Shown here: piece after piece, positions 38,867 through 47,960 of the stretch
How the letters are laid out: each line of letters starts with the position of its first letter
Numbering within the stretch: position 1 is the stretch's first letter
DNA from: Marinilabiliaceae bacterium
GTDB taxonomy: Bacteria > Bacteroidota > Bacteroidia > Bacteroidales > Marinilabiliaceae
Length of the DNA stretch: 64,000 nt
Direction of reading: 5' to 3'
Assembly: GCA_021443545.1 (NCBI GenBank)
Contig: JABUTU010000012.1
Coordinates: 1 to 64,000, forward strand
Position numbers and translations under genes: made by a program
The notes under the pieces: generated by a model
Database searches by the model: none
What the model was told of the DNA's origin: nothing
The model's input: only the letters and a program-made list of their open reading frames with translations

Positions 38867-39904
38867 TTAGGCATCTCGCATTACAACCTTAAGCACCTCG
38901 TCGGGATTTATATCCATACAGGCATAGTTGCCCAAGCGACACGGCTTATCGCCATAGATAGAGCATGGTCTGCATTTCAGCGACTCTTTTTGGACAACAT
39001 CCTCTATGGATTGTCCATACCCAAGGAATCCCGCGTATGGATGGGTGGCACCCCAAATACTGACGACACGAACGCCGTAAAGAGAAGCCATATGCATAGC
39101 AGACGAGTCCATAGAGATCATTATATCAAGATTTGATATCAATGCCAACTCATCTTTCAGAGGCATGACACCGATGACACTGCTTATTTTTTTATGCCCA
39201 TCTGATATTGTTTCTGCGATTCTTCGCTCCTCATCGCCACCCCCAAAAACAAAGATATGAACATTTCCTTGAGCCACCAGTTTCATGGCAATATCAAGCA
39301 TATTAGAGATAGGATAAATCTTTCCCTGATGCTGCGCAAAAGGAGATATTCCAATCCATACATCTCCATTTTTTTCTGACGGGACAACATCATTCTGCGG
39401 AACTTGCCTTTTACTCTGAAACGAGTGAGATAACTCCACGGGAAATCCTGCTTTAGTTAGTGTCGATGCATAACGGTCCGTCATCAACATCAACTGACTA
39501 TGGTCTGCTTGAGTCTTCGGATTCAGCAGACGCTTCTTCTCTTTTCTTCCTTTGTCTATATGAGAGATTTTCACCTTATATAACGACAGAAGGCCTATTG
39601 TCCATCGTATGACTTTGGTGCGTAGCACGTCATGCAAGTCTATAATCTTGGAAAACGAATATGTTTTCTGAAGAGAATATGCAAGTGATAGCAGTGAGAA
39701 GAGGTTTTTACACTGCTTTTTGACATTGATATCGAGAATAGTGAGGTTCTCTATTTCGGGGAAAAAGGGAGCAAAAAAAGGAGTTGTCAACAAATAGAAA
39801 TGCTTATCCCTGTGTTGATTACATAAATCTATGATAACGGGTGCTGACATTGCCACATCACCCATAGCCGACAATCTGATTAGTAGTATTGATTCTGCTG
39901 CCAT
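38867..39904 (-). CDS. Glycosyltransferase family 9 (heptosyltransferase-like)
   Basis: The 345-residue GT-B protein resembles the ADP-heptose:LPS heptosyltransferases, expected to add a sugar to the lipid A core in the cytoplasm. The N-terminus ILLIRLSAMGDVAMSAPVI (6-24) is the family start, and FVFGGGDEERRIAE and SMDSSAMHMASLYGVRVVSIWGATHP form the donor-binding half. It abuts comM tail to tail. DUF4254 genes often sit near this family in Bacteroidales, and one lies about 0.9 kb upstream. Confidence 0.9.
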   Translation of the reverse strand: MAAESILLIRLSAMGDVAMSAPVIIDLCNQHRDKHFYLLTTPFFAPFFPEIENLTILDINVKKQCKNLFSLLSLAYSLQKTYSFSKIIDLHDVLRTKVIRWTIGLLSLYKVKISHIDKGRKEKKRLLNPKTQADHSQLMLMTDRYASTLTKAGFPVELSHSFQSKRQVPQNDVVPSEKNGDVWIGISPFAQHQGKIYPISNMLDIAMKLVAQGNVHIFVFGGGDEERRIAETISDGHKKISSVIGVMPLKDELALISNLDIMISMDSSAMHMASLYGVRVVSIWGATHPYAGFLGYGQSIEDVVQKESLKCRPCSIYGDKPCRLGNYACMDINPDEVLKVVMRDA

Positions 39905-39938
39905 TTAAAAAGAGTAGTCCTTTCGCAATTATTTTTTG

Positions 39939-39946
39939 CAAAGATA
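39939..39946 (-). promoter_or_regulatory. -7 box for the GT9 gene
   Basis: The minus strand reads TATCTTTG, a full TAnnTTTG match, 35 bases before the start at 39904. It touches the T-run of the preceding terminator, so its upstream element lies in the terminator stem. Confidence 0.5.
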
Positions 39947-39947
39947 T

Positions 39948-39983
39948 AAAAAATCCTCTGTCCACCATAGGGGACAGAGGATT
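39948..39983 (-). terminator. Rho-independent terminator of the OmpA-like gene
   Basis: AATCCTCTGTCC (39952-39963) pairs perfectly with GGACAGAGGATT (39972-39983). On the minus strand a T-run follows. It lies 25 bases after the stop at 40008. Confidence 0.92.
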
Positions 39984-40007
39984 ATAGTTTATTCAGCTAA
40001 TTATTTA

Positions 40008-40718
40008 CTAAAGGTTACCATTGTTAGCAGCCTCAATCATAGCTTGGTTAGCTGAGATGAAGACCTCTACACGACGATTCTGAGCGCGACCAGCTGCTGT
40101 TGAGTTATCAGCTACTGGATCCTGATAGTCAAGACCTGCACTTGTGATACGGCTTGCTGCAATACCACATGACTGTAGGTAATCAGCTACCGACTTAGCT
40201 CGGCTTGTAGAAACCTTCTGGTTAGCCTCAAGAGAGCCTGTGTTGTCAGTATGACCATAAACCTGAATGTTTGTATCTGTCATATCAGCCATCTTTGTAG
40301 CAAAATCCTTGAGAGCTGTCTTAGCGCCTGCATTAAGAGTGCTACTGTTTGTAGCAAACTTGATGCCATCCTCACCGAATGTTACCTTGATTGCCTCAAG
40401 ACCATTCTGATCCTCTACTGTCTCAACCTGAGCATTCTGGAGAGCCTCGAGTTCCTTCTTCTTCTTATCCATCTTGCGACCGATGAGAGCACCTGCACCT
40501 GCACCTACCACTGCACCTGAAGCAGCACCAATGATTGCGCCCTTCTTCTTATTCTTACCAGTGAGAGCTGCAATACCAACGCCTGCACCTGCACCTACTG
40601 CTGCACCTGCACCTGCACCGATGGCTGTTCCCTTTGCTGTTGAGCTCATTGATGAGCATCCGCTGAATACAATGGATGCACAAAGACCCATTGCAAGAAA
40701 TAGTTTTGTAATTTTCAT
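40008..40718 (-). CDS. OmpA-family lipoprotein with glycine-zipper domain
   Basis: The 236-residue lipoprotein has a signal peptide with lipobox FSGC (Cys20), a Gly/Ala-rich glycine zipper (about 28-82, repeated GAGAGAAVGAG-type runs), and an OmpA C-terminal domain (about 105-225) with the peptidoglycan-binding motif GHTDNTGSLEANQKVSTSRAKSVADYL. It would tether the outer membrane to peptidoglycan, like YiaD. The gene is followed by a perfect terminator, so it is probably a single, strongly expressed unit. Confidence 0.93.
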   Translation of the reverse strand: MKITKLFLAMGLCASIVFSGCSSMSSTAKGTAIGAGAGAAVGAGAGVGIAALTGKNKKKGAIIGAASGAVVGAGAGALIGRKMDKKKKELEALQNAQVETVEDQNGLEAIKVTFGEDGIKFATNSSTLNAGAKTALKDFATKMADMTDTNIQVYGHTDNTGSLEANQKVSTSRAKSVADYLQSCGIAASRITSAGLDYQDPVADNSTAAGRAQNRRVEVFISANQAMIEAANNGNL

Positions 40719-40734
40719 CTTCTTAGATTAGAGT

Positions 40735-40771
40735 ATGTACTTAATTTATTATCTACTTAACATGTACTTAA
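40735..40771. repeat. Three short direct repeats upstream of the OmpA-like gene
   Basis: ATGTACTTAA occurs at 40735-40744 and 40762-40771, with the one-mismatch copy ATCTACTTAA at 40751-40760. They lie 17-53 bases before the start codon at 40718. They could be an operator or a leader feature; no known binder is recognised. Confidence 0.4.
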
Positions 40772-40804
40772 ACGAGATTCTCATTTAAATGTTACATCTG
40801 TATT

Positions 40805-41413
40805 TTATTTTTTATAAAGAACAGGGTTAAGAGTCTCATCATTATACATCTTCATCTGCTTGTATACTTTCATATACTTGCGACCAGAAGCTATATCCTC
40901 TATCAACTCCTCAATGGCTGTCGAGAGGTCCTTATGCTGCTCAAGGAGCACATTTAGTTTAGCCTGGCATCTCTCTACATGACTCTTATCCACGTTTTTT
41001 CGTGTTGTCTCTTGTGTCATATGATATATCTTAAGTGCAAGAATACTCAGACGGTCAATAGCCCATGCTGGACTCTCCGTATTGATTTTGGCATCTTTAC
41101 ACACCTCGACTCCCGCATATTTCTGCAGGAAATACGAGTCTATATATTCAACCATATCCGTGCGGTCCTGATTACTTTTATCTATGCGACGTTTCAAGAC
41201 AAGTGCTGCTGAAGGGTCGATGTTTGGGTCTCTGATAATATCCTCAAAATGCCATTGAACTGTATCAATCCAGTTCTTATGATAAAGGAGGTGTTCAAGT
41301 TCCGACTTAGCATAGGGATTCTCTATCGGCTGATCTACGTTATCGAGAATGTGATAATCGGAGATAGCACGATTGAAAACCTCCCAACAAAGTTCTGTAA
41401 ATCTCTTATTCAT
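40805..41413 (-). CDS. DUF4254 domain protein
   Basis: The 202-residue cytoplasmic protein is all-helical and matches the DUF4254 pattern: an N-terminal ENPYAKSELEHLLYHKNWIDTVQWHFEDIIRDPNI stretch (32-66) and a later DRLSILALKIYHM (about 125-137). Proteins of this family lie next to glycosyltransferase-9 genes in Bacteroidales and may act in LPS synthesis; the biochemical role is unknown. It is 39 bp downstream of the adhesin-like gene and 86 bp upstream of the OmpA-like gene. Confidence 0.82.
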   Translation of the reverse strand: MNKRFTELCWEVFNRAISDYHILDNVDQPIENPYAKSELEHLLYHKNWIDTVQWHFEDIIRDPNIDPSAALVLKRRIDKSNQDRTDMVEYIDSYFLQKYAGVEVCKDAKINTESPAWAIDRLSILALKIYHMTQETTRKNVDKSHVERCQAKLNVLLEQHKDLSTAIEELIEDIASGRKYMKVYKQMKMYNDETLNPVLYKK

Positions 41414-41452
41414 TTAATTCTATTTTTGTTATTGATACTTATCGACTATCTA

Positions 41453-42520
41453 TTAAGAGAAAATCTGGTCACCGCTCTTAGAGTGAGAAGTTACAACAAT
41501 CTTGCCACTTCCAACCTGAAGTTTCTTTTTCTTGGATGTACCTTTTACTGTCAATACGCAATCGCGTGACTCGGATGAGACATCAAATGAGAGTTCGTCC
41601 TTCTTATTGGCAAATTTCATCTTTATGCGACCCGTTTCGCTCTCGAAATTTGACGAATCCGTCAGGATAATACCTTGTGCTGATGTTATGGTCCCCGAAA
41701 CAGTCTTTATATTCAACTGACCTTTGATACTATTAAGGAATGAGATATCTCCTCTGACTGTTTCAGCCTTTATCAGCCCGGCAGTTATGTATTGCATCCG
41801 GATAGCCCCACTTTTCGAATTCAAATCTAAATTGCCCTCCACATTCTCGATTGACTGCTTTCCAGAGATTGTCGTCGTACGAACATCACCCTTTATATGC
41901 TTAGCTGTCAGTGTTCCTTCACCTGATTCGAGGTAGAGAGTTCCCTCACAATCATTGGCAGAGACAGAGCTTGCTCCACACACTAAGTTAAAGTCGCCTT
42001 TCGAACGGTCGGCAGTAATTGTTCCGCCACGTGTGTAGGCATCAAACTTACCCGATGACTTATCAATGCGAATCTTTCCAAATTCCGACTTACACTTGAC
42101 ATTACAACCTGAGACACCCTCCATCACGACCGTACCTGCAGCTGTTGTTACATCTACGGAGAGTGCTGACTTGAGATATATCACAAATTCACCATTGAAT
42201 GCCACTTTGCAGTCCTGTGGAATAATAATAGACATCACGACTGCCTGATTTTGTTTCTCAACAACTATATCAAAGCCTTCGACAGGGTCCATTGCCTCTA
42301 TCAGGCCGCTCACCGAATTGCACTGCATTGAGTCGGGAGCTTGCTGAATGCTGACTTTGCAGAATTTAGCATCGAGTTGCAATGTTGAGAATCCGTCCAA
42401 CTGTTGAAAAGTCTGTGCCACAGGAGTCATCTGACGAACTCGTGTAATAGGATTGTCAATTTGAGCATTGCTGCAGACTGCCACTAAAAGCGTAGCCAGC
42501 AGTGTGTAAATATTCTTCAT
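41453..42520 (-). CDS. Exported beta-helix-like DUF4097/GIN-type protein
   Basis: The 355-residue protein starts at the ATG at 42520 (signal peptide MKNIYTLLATLLVAVCSNAQ); thirty codons upstream would spoil the signal peptide. The mature part is a series of short beta-strand repeats with turns such as GKIRIDKSSG, GTLYLESGEG, GKQSIENVEG and GAIRMQY, a fold of the DUF4097/head-GIN type found in secreted or surface putative adhesins. No catalytic motif is visible. Function is unknown. Confidence 0.82.
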   Translation of the reverse strand: MKNIYTLLATLLVAVCSNAQIDNPITRVRQMTPVAQTFQQLDGFSTLQLDAKFCKVSIQQAPDSMQCNSVSGLIEAMDPVEGFDIVVEKQNQAVVMSIIIPQDCKVAFNGEFVIYLKSALSVDVTTAAGTVVMEGVSGCNVKCKSEFGKIRIDKSSGKFDAYTRGGTITADRSKGDFNLVCGASSVSANDCEGTLYLESGEGTLTAKHIKGDVRTTTISGKQSIENVEGNLDLNSKSGAIRMQYITAGLIKAETVRGDISFLNSIKGQLNIKTVSGTITSAQGIILTDSSNFESETGRIKMKFANKKDELSFDVSSESRDCVLTVKGTSKKKKLQVGSGKIVVTSHSKSGDQIFS

Positions 42521-42623
42521 TGTAATAGCGTATGTTTTGATTCGTTCCTTTGGTACGTAAAAGTAGTTTTTTTTGTTGTGATACAAAAGAGAACAACCAA
42601 TAATATTCACAATCAGACATAGA

Positions 42624-42653
42624 GGGCGTCATAACGTTTTTGTTATGACGCCC
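42624..42653 (-). terminator. Strong hairpin downstream of the Crp/Fnr relic
   Basis: GGGCGTCATAAC (42624-42635) pairs perfectly with GTTATGACGCCC (42642-42653) around a 6-base loop. The T-tract on either strand is short, but a 12-bp stem in non-coding DNA is a likely transcription or processing end. Confidence 0.65.
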
Positions 42654-42707
42654 CTTGTTGTAATGTGTTGGATATAGATATAGTTGTTGTAAAGGAAGAA
42701 TTGTATT

Positions 42708-42960
42708 TCAATAAATTTGTATCTTGCATCCTCCAGCGTTTCTTTTCAAGCGGTTCATATCTATGATACGAATGTAACGCCCTTGGAGTTCTGATACTTT
42801 GTTCTACCTGAGCTCTGAACGGAGCCAAATGATAGTCTCCGTTGCCATTCCTACTACATTGGCAATATCCTCTTGCGGCAATGCCACTCTCAGTCGCTTT
42901 TCAGAATCTATTACGATCGTCTGCATGAATGTTGCGAGAACTCCTGCGCAAATGTTCACG
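42708..42960 (-). pseudogene. Crp/Fnr-family regulator, C-terminal HTH remnant
   Basis: The minus strand reads SEKRLRVALPQEDIANVVGMATETIIWLRSELR and then a stop (42804-42806). After a frame change it reads ELQGRYIRIIDMNRLKR, ending at 42708. This is the order of the winged helix-turn-helix end of Crp/Fnr proteins. The frame is broken inside the DNA-binding domain and the N-terminal cyclic-nucleotide/sensor domain is absent, so it cannot make a normal regulator. The 42521-43066 gap holds nothing else but this relic, its promoter and the hairpin. Confidence 0.75.
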
Positions 42961-43047
42961 CTAAGTTTGCTGCACAAATTCCATTATAAAACACTGCATA
43001 TCTGCAGCGCCCTACAATAGCGATGCTTAGCACTTAAACGACAAGTG

Positions 43048-43079
43048 CAAAGTTAGATATAATCTATCAATCTGGCAAA
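43048..43079 (-). promoter_or_regulatory. Promoter upstream of the Crp/Fnr relic
   Basis: On the minus strand TTTG (43079-43076) is followed after 20 bases by TAACTTTG (43055-43048), a full -33/-7 match. Its -33 element lies in the last codons of the 863-aa gene, whose stop is at 43067. Confidence 0.65.
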
Positions 43080-45658
43080 TAACAATTCAGAATACCATCG
43101 TTCCCAGCAACGACTATACAACCATCCACAATAGCCACGAGGGAGTGAGCCGGCACTGGATAACCGGGCAATAACTTCCCCTCTTTGGTATAGATATATG
43201 CCAAGTGGTCATGTTCGTCATATAACATTATATTACCACCTGTCGAGTAAGCCACTTGATCGGCAGATGATATGCATATTCGTTCTTTCGATAACAACCC
43301 CTCATCAACAGAAATTCTCATAAATAGACTATCCGTTAAAGCGGCAAAATCAGGTGAGCCTTGTCCCAACTGTATTAGATGATGCTTAATAGTATTTGAC
43401 GACAAATCGCGCAATACATCAATGTCACTAAAGAGTACCTCACCTGTTGGTATTTTGACGGAGGCGAATCTTCCATCAATAGTAGTTGTGACAAAACGAG
43501 ATGCATTAAAGTTTTTGGTAGGCAGGACAAGGCACTCCGTACTTGCGGGGTTAGGAGCGAACAATGTTGCTGGTTTAATTCGTTCATTGCCTTTTCTGTC
43601 GACGATGTACGAACGCAACTCATCTTGTATGAGTATATAGTCTTTATTATCAGCGACATAATGAATCACTGGACGTCTGACTACTGCCTCTGTATGTGGT
43701 ATTGTCCACCCTTCCACGAGACGTGTATCTGGTCCGTAAACGTATGTCGCTTTATTATCACAAGAGACGAATATTCTGAAATCAGACGAATTGTCATACT
43801 TAACAAATGAGACCCCACTCGTTGCCTTTGCATTTAGTTTTACAGGGAATTCAGCTGTATTATTACCATTCCTGTCGATTAGTTGTATTGCTTTTTCAGT
43901 AGCGAAAAGGTATTGCAACTTACCGTTCTTATAGTAATCAATCTGGAGAACATCGCCCACTATTGGTGCATCGACCTGGCATTTCCAAAGAGTGAGACCC
44001 TCGCTATTAATTAGATAGACAAAGTTATCAGCATCCTGAACGAAGACCTCCATCGACCCTGTATTGTGATTTTTTACTGCATATGGACGACCAATAATCG
44101 GTGCTCCAAGACGAGCCTGCCACTTTGTTGGTCTATCAATTGCCACGTTCACATTACTACGCTCCACGCAGAAACATATATAGGGCAGGTTATTAATCTG
44201 CGACATCTGCCACCCTTCAGTCATAACAGACTCATCTGAGAGAATCCTTTTTGTATAGACGAATGAAGCGCATCGACCTGGGAAGTTATTTCGGAAATTC
44301 CGAAAGTGTGCATCATTAAACAATGTCCGATTTAGGAGATTCTCATACAGCACATTACCCAATGTCGTTATATTATCTGCCATTATGAGACAGTTGTCAT
44401 AGCGAAGGTAATAACGACAAGGAACCTTCTGAGTCCCTAAAATATCGGGTAAGAAGAACAGTTCGGCATCAGATTTGAATGCTTCGTATACGGGAACTTT
44501 TACTGAAGATAATGGTGAGAGAACATCCACCTCTTTTGGTTCAACGCCTTTATTCAACGTCATCAGGAGTGTATTAATTTTTCCTTGCAGAAGTGTTCCG
44601 TTCTCACCCTTTATGAAAAACGCTTCCGAATTATCAAATTGTACTAATGCCATCTGATTTGAAAAAATCTCTTCCAAGGCCGCCTCAACGTCCTGATTAT
44701 ACGTTTTGAAACATTCAGTCTGTCGTTCACGATAAGAATCCTCCTTTCCATTATTTCTAAGGAATAACAGATATTGTTCGTTACCTAATCCTCGCGAACC
44801 TGAAGCGAATGTTTTAACCTCAGAAGATATAGAGGGAACATACTTATCTATTGAAATACTCTCAGCGTTTACGGATACTATAGCCGATTCTGACATTACG
44901 CGTTCAGAAGTCATCATCCCACTACCAGTGATTAATGAAGAGGATGTAGATATATCCAATTCAACCCAGACTGGTGCTCCTTCAGTTGAATTGTGCCGAA
45001 AGAAGAGAGAATATGGAGTTGCGACTGATGCGGTATGAAACAGTGTGCTGAACGATGTGGCATCCGACAATTTTGGTTGTTCTGCGTGCACTCCGAGAAT
45101 AGAGAGTAATGATGACATCTGAGACGATGCGAAAAGACATTTCTCGTATGCCATGAAATGGATATTTACCGAATCGGGTAATGAGACTTTGTATATGGTA
45201 GTTCCGGAACAAACCGTATCGGATGAGGAGACACCTGCAATCTCCCGCATATAAGATCTTTGTTCTTTATGACATTTAAATGGAAATGAAAGAACTTGAT
45301 ACTCAGCACTTTCCATTTCGACCATTGCTATATCGAGTTCTCTATCTTCTGTCGAGTCGTTCAGAAATAACAAGAAGTGATTGTACCCATCTGCGAGTTT
45401 GTAGTCGAGTTTGAACGAGTCGGAAAATTTCGAAGCCAGATATAACTCGAGATTTCGCCATTGCGAATCGCCTTTTACAGCTTTACGATAGTCGTTAGAC
45501 TTATTGAAACGAACTATTCTTTTGCAGTCTGCTCGCAAACAATTAATTGGATAATTATCCGTATATGGCTTTGTATCGTTCAGCCAATATGTTATCGCCG
45601 CAACGATTCCGACTACGACAATAACTCCAATAAATATAACAACAGACCTCTTGTTCAT
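43067..45658 (-). CDS. Large membrane-anchored protein of unknown function (863 aa)
   Basis: One N-terminal membrane helix (about 6-26, VVIFIGVIVVVGIVAAITYWL) is followed by an exported region of about 830 residues. Residues 30-500 form a mixed alpha/beta part; from about 510 to 860 there are repeated beta-blade-like units (YAVKNHNTGSMEVFVQDADNFVYLINSEGLTLWKC) resembling a PQQ/WD-type beta propeller. I do not recognise the whole protein. It begins 3 bp after pssA and is probably co-transcribed with it. Confidence 0.8.
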   Translation of the reverse strand: MNKRSVVIFIGVIVVVGIVAAITYWLNDTKPYTDNYPINCLRADCKRIVRFNKSNDYRKAVKGDSQWRNLELYLASKFSDSFKLDYKLADGYNHFLLFLNDSTEDRELDIAMVEMESAEYQVLSFPFKCHKEQRSYMREIAGVSSSDTVCSGTTIYKVSLPDSVNIHFMAYEKCLFASSQMSSLLSILGVHAEQPKLSDATSFSTLFHTASVATPYSLFFRHNSTEGAPVWVELDISTSSSLITGSGMMTSERVMSESAIVSVNAESISIDKYVPSISSEVKTFASGSRGLGNEQYLLFLRNNGKEDSYRERQTECFKTYNQDVEAALEEIFSNQMALVQFDNSEAFFIKGENGTLLQGKINTLLMTLNKGVEPKEVDVLSPLSSVKVPVYEAFKSDAELFFLPDILGTQKVPCRYYLRYDNCLIMADNITTLGNVLYENLLNRTLFNDAHFRNFRNNFPGRCASFVYTKRILSDESVMTEGWQMSQINNLPYICFCVERSNVNVAIDRPTKWQARLGAPIIGRPYAVKNHNTGSMEVFVQDADNFVYLINSEGLTLWKCQVDAPIVGDVLQIDYYKNGKLQYLFATEKAIQLIDRNGNNTAEFPVKLNAKATSGVSFVKYDNSSDFRIFVSCDNKATYVYGPDTRLVEGWTIPHTEAVVRRPVIHYVADNKDYILIQDELRSYIVDRKGNERIKPATLFAPNPASTECLVLPTKNFNASRFVTTTIDGRFASVKIPTGEVLFSDIDVLRDLSSNTIKHHLIQLGQGSPDFAALTDSLFMRISVDEGLLSKERICISSADQVAYSTGGNIMLYDEHDHLAYIYTKEGKLLPGYPVPAHSLVAIVDGCIVVAGNDGILNCYLPD

Positions 45659-45661
45659 GAA

Positions 45662-46393
45662 TTAGTTTTTCCTCGTTACAAACATTCTGAATATTGAGAA
45701 AAGGACATAAAGAGCTATTGTAATAGCTATTCCACCCCATCCGCAAAGAATAATAGAGATTAAAGCTACTGCGATAAGAATGAAGCGTAGTTCATTTCCT
45801 TTCCATGTCCAATGCTTGATTTTGAGAGAGAACATTGGAATTTCGCTTACCAGAAGATAACAGAAGATAGCCACCATGGCCGAAACGAGCCAAAGAGGAA
45901 TTTGCATACCAACACTGGTATCGAGCCAAAGCATAAGAGAGGCTGTGAACATAGCTGTTGCTGTTGTTGTCAAGCCAATAAAATTCTCAGTTTGGCGTTT
46001 GTCAACGTTGAACTTAGCAAGTCGCAATGCTGAGAAGAGGACAAGAAGCAATGGCAGGTAAATCAACAGTCCGAGTTCAGAAAAGTAATTGTTTTTGAGA
46101 TAGAGAGCATAAAGGCCAGCTGGAGCAAACCCGAAAGACAAAAGATCAGCCAATGAGTCGAGTTCTTTTCCTATTTCACTGCTGACATGAAGTAATCGAG
46201 CTACGAAACCATCAAAAAAATCGAATATGGCCCCACAGAAAATCAAAATACAAGGCAACAGATACGAGCTACCTATTTCAGGGAAAAGAGGCTGTCCTGA
46301 TACAGCTGAAAGAGATAATACTACGGAAGCTACACCGCAGAGTAAATTCATTGATGTTATAGAATTTGGGATAGAATTCTTGATACTTTTCAT
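45662..46393 (-). CDS. pssA: CDP-diacylglycerol-serine O-phosphatidyltransferase
   Basis: The 243-residue inner-membrane enzyme makes phosphatidylserine from CDP-diacylglycerol and serine, the route to phosphatidylethanolamine. The CDP-alcohol phosphotransferase motif is complete: FDGFVARLLHVSSEIGKELDSLAD (59-82) with the Asp-Gly and three later Asp residues. Seven or eight hydrophobic helices surround it. Size is usual for the type II enzyme. A TAnnTTTG site lies 64 bp upstream. It is followed 3 bp later by the 863-aa gene. Confidence 0.92.
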   Translation of the reverse strand: MKSIKNSIPNSITSMNLLCGVASVVLSLSAVSGQPLFPEIGSSYLLPCILIFCGAIFDFFDGFVARLLHVSSEIGKELDSLADLLSFGFAPAGLYALYLKNNYFSELGLLIYLPLLLVLFSALRLAKFNVDKRQTENFIGLTTTATAMFTASLMLWLDTSVGMQIPLWLVSAMVAIFCYLLVSEIPMFSLKIKHWTWKGNELRFILIAVALISIILCGWGGIAITIALYVLFSIFRMFVTRKN

Positions 46394-46456
46394 TTAAATA
46401 TATTATTAATCACAATTGTCTGTTGTGCCGTTGCCAAAACAGACCTTTACGCTATG

Positions 46457-46464
46457 CAAAGATA
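46457..46464 (-). promoter_or_regulatory. -7 box for pssA
   Basis: The minus strand reads TATCTTTG, a full TAnnTTTG match, 64 bases before the start. It follows the mannan operon terminator directly. Confidence 0.5.
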
Positions 46465-46466
46465 TG

Positions 46467-46513
46467 AATAATAACGGAGATGCATTACTCACTTACGCAT
46501 CTCCGTTATTATT
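46467..46513 (-). terminator. Terminator of the mannan operon
   Basis: A perfect 17-bp stem (46467-46483 with 46497-46513) flanks a 13-base loop. It lies 54 bases after the transporter stop. T-rich sequence lies mainly inside the stem, with TTATTATT ending it on the minus strand. Confidence 0.85.
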
Positions 46514-46566
46514 TTTATTAAAAATGTCGCTCTTCTTTCATAGATGAAGAGGCTCGATTATGGATT

Positions 46567-47949
46567 CTACTTTTTCAGTGGGAATATCCATGACAGCCAT
46601 GCCATAATTAAGGCTATGGCTGCTGGGATGAGTGAGAATAGACACCACACCATAGTCCTAACTGAGTCGGTAATGGATGCTGGGTCAATAATCTGATTTC
46701 CAAATTCATCGGTCATCATCGTAGCACCTGCCAAACCAAGCAGGAGAGCTATGAGGGAACCTGATATTGCACCTCCGAATTTCTGCGACATCGTACCTGA
46801 CGAGAAGATCAGACCTGTCGATGAAGCGCCAAACTTCGCGGTAGCAAAGTCTGCAACATCAGCGTACATAGACCACAGGAGAGGTGAGTATAGGCCGATA
46901 CCAACAGATGTAAGAATTACGAGAGCCACCATTGCCCACATATAATCAGGATTCATTGGAATGAAGAAGAACAGGACAGAAAGTATAGCACAAATCAACG
47001 ATGCATACATGAAGGCTTTGCGCTTTGAGCCTACCTTAGCCGTGAATATTGGAGATACAGCTCCGAATATCATACAAGTAACCTCTCCCAATGCCATGAA
47101 AACAGTATAGTTTATAATGAAACCGCCAAGTGTCACATCACCATGCAGACAGTATTCAAACATATAACCAGCAACGGCATAACGGAATCCATTGAAGAAA
47201 TTAGTGCAAATACCTATGATTGTGAGGTATATCCATGGTTTATTCTTGAAGAGGTCTGCAAATTGTTTAAATGAGAACGACTCAGCTCTTTTCATCTTGA
47301 CACGCTCCTTTGTCATCAGACCGCAAGCAAGTGTCATTATGGTAGCAATAAGTCCGAAAATTGCGCCTATGATAGCGTATTGTTTCTGTTGTATCAACTG
47401 CACCTCTTCTGCAGACAGGCCTGCTGCTGTATGGTCACCAATAGCTTTCTGGATATAAGGGAAGGCCAGCAGTGTGATGAATCCCATAGCATAGGCACCT
47501 ACCATACGGAAGGATGAGAACTCATTCTTCTCATTGTCATCCTCTGTCATCACACCCAACAGTGAACCATAAGGCACATTTACCATAGTGTATATTAACA
47601 TCATCAACAGATAGAATGTATAGGCATATACCCTCTTAAACTCAGGTGCTATATCGGGTGTATAGAAGAGCAAGGCGAAAATTAGTCCGAATGGGACTGC
47701 TCCGAATATAAGCCATGGACGATAGGTTCCCCATCGCGACTGTGTGCGGTCTGCCAAGCTACCCATCAGCGGGTCGGTGACAACATCGAACATTCGCGCT
47801 ATGAGCATAAGAGCCGCTGCATCGGCAAATGATAATCCGAATACGTTAGTAAAATAAAGAGGAAATGCGATAGACATCAATTTCCATGTGATACCGCCTG
47901 AGGCAGCATCACCAAGTGCATAGCCTATCTTTTCTGATAATTTTGCCAT
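46567..47949 (-). CDS. GPH-family sugar:cation symporter (mannobiose-type)
   Basis: The 460-residue inner-membrane transporter has about twelve helices and the GPH (glycoside-pentoside-hexuronide) signature DPLMGSLADRTQSRWGTYRPWLIFG near residues 57-81. GPH proteins import sugars with sodium or protons. Its place at the end of a mannan operon, after the epimerase and phosphorylase genes, argues for uptake of mannobiose or short mannooligosaccharides. It is the last gene of the operon. Confidence 0.9.
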   Translation of the reverse strand: MAKLSEKIGYALGDAASGGITWKLMSIAFPLYFTNVFGLSFADAAALMLIARMFDVVTDPLMGSLADRTQSRWGTYRPWLIFGAVPFGLIFALLFYTPDIAPEFKRVYAYTFYLLMMLIYTMVNVPYGSLLGVMTEDDNEKNEFSSFRMVGAYAMGFITLLAFPYIQKAIGDHTAAGLSAEEVQLIQQKQYAIIGAIFGLIATIMTLACGLMTKERVKMKRAESFSFKQFADLFKNKPWIYLTIIGICTNFFNGFRYAVAGYMFEYCLHGDVTLGGFIINYTVFMALGEVTCMIFGAVSPIFTAKVGSKRKAFMYASLICAILSVLFFFIPMNPDYMWAMVALVILTSVGIGLYSPLLWSMYADVADFATAKFGASSTGLIFSSGTMSQKFGGAISGSLIALLLGLAGATMMTDEFGNQIIDPASITDSVRTMVWCLFSLIPAAIALIMAWLSWIFPLKK

Positions 47950-47960
47950 GATAATATTGG

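Noticed and set aside
42643..42828. Small minus-strand gene of 61 codons
   Set aside because: It is one frame across the broken Crp/Fnr relic and matches no family by itself.
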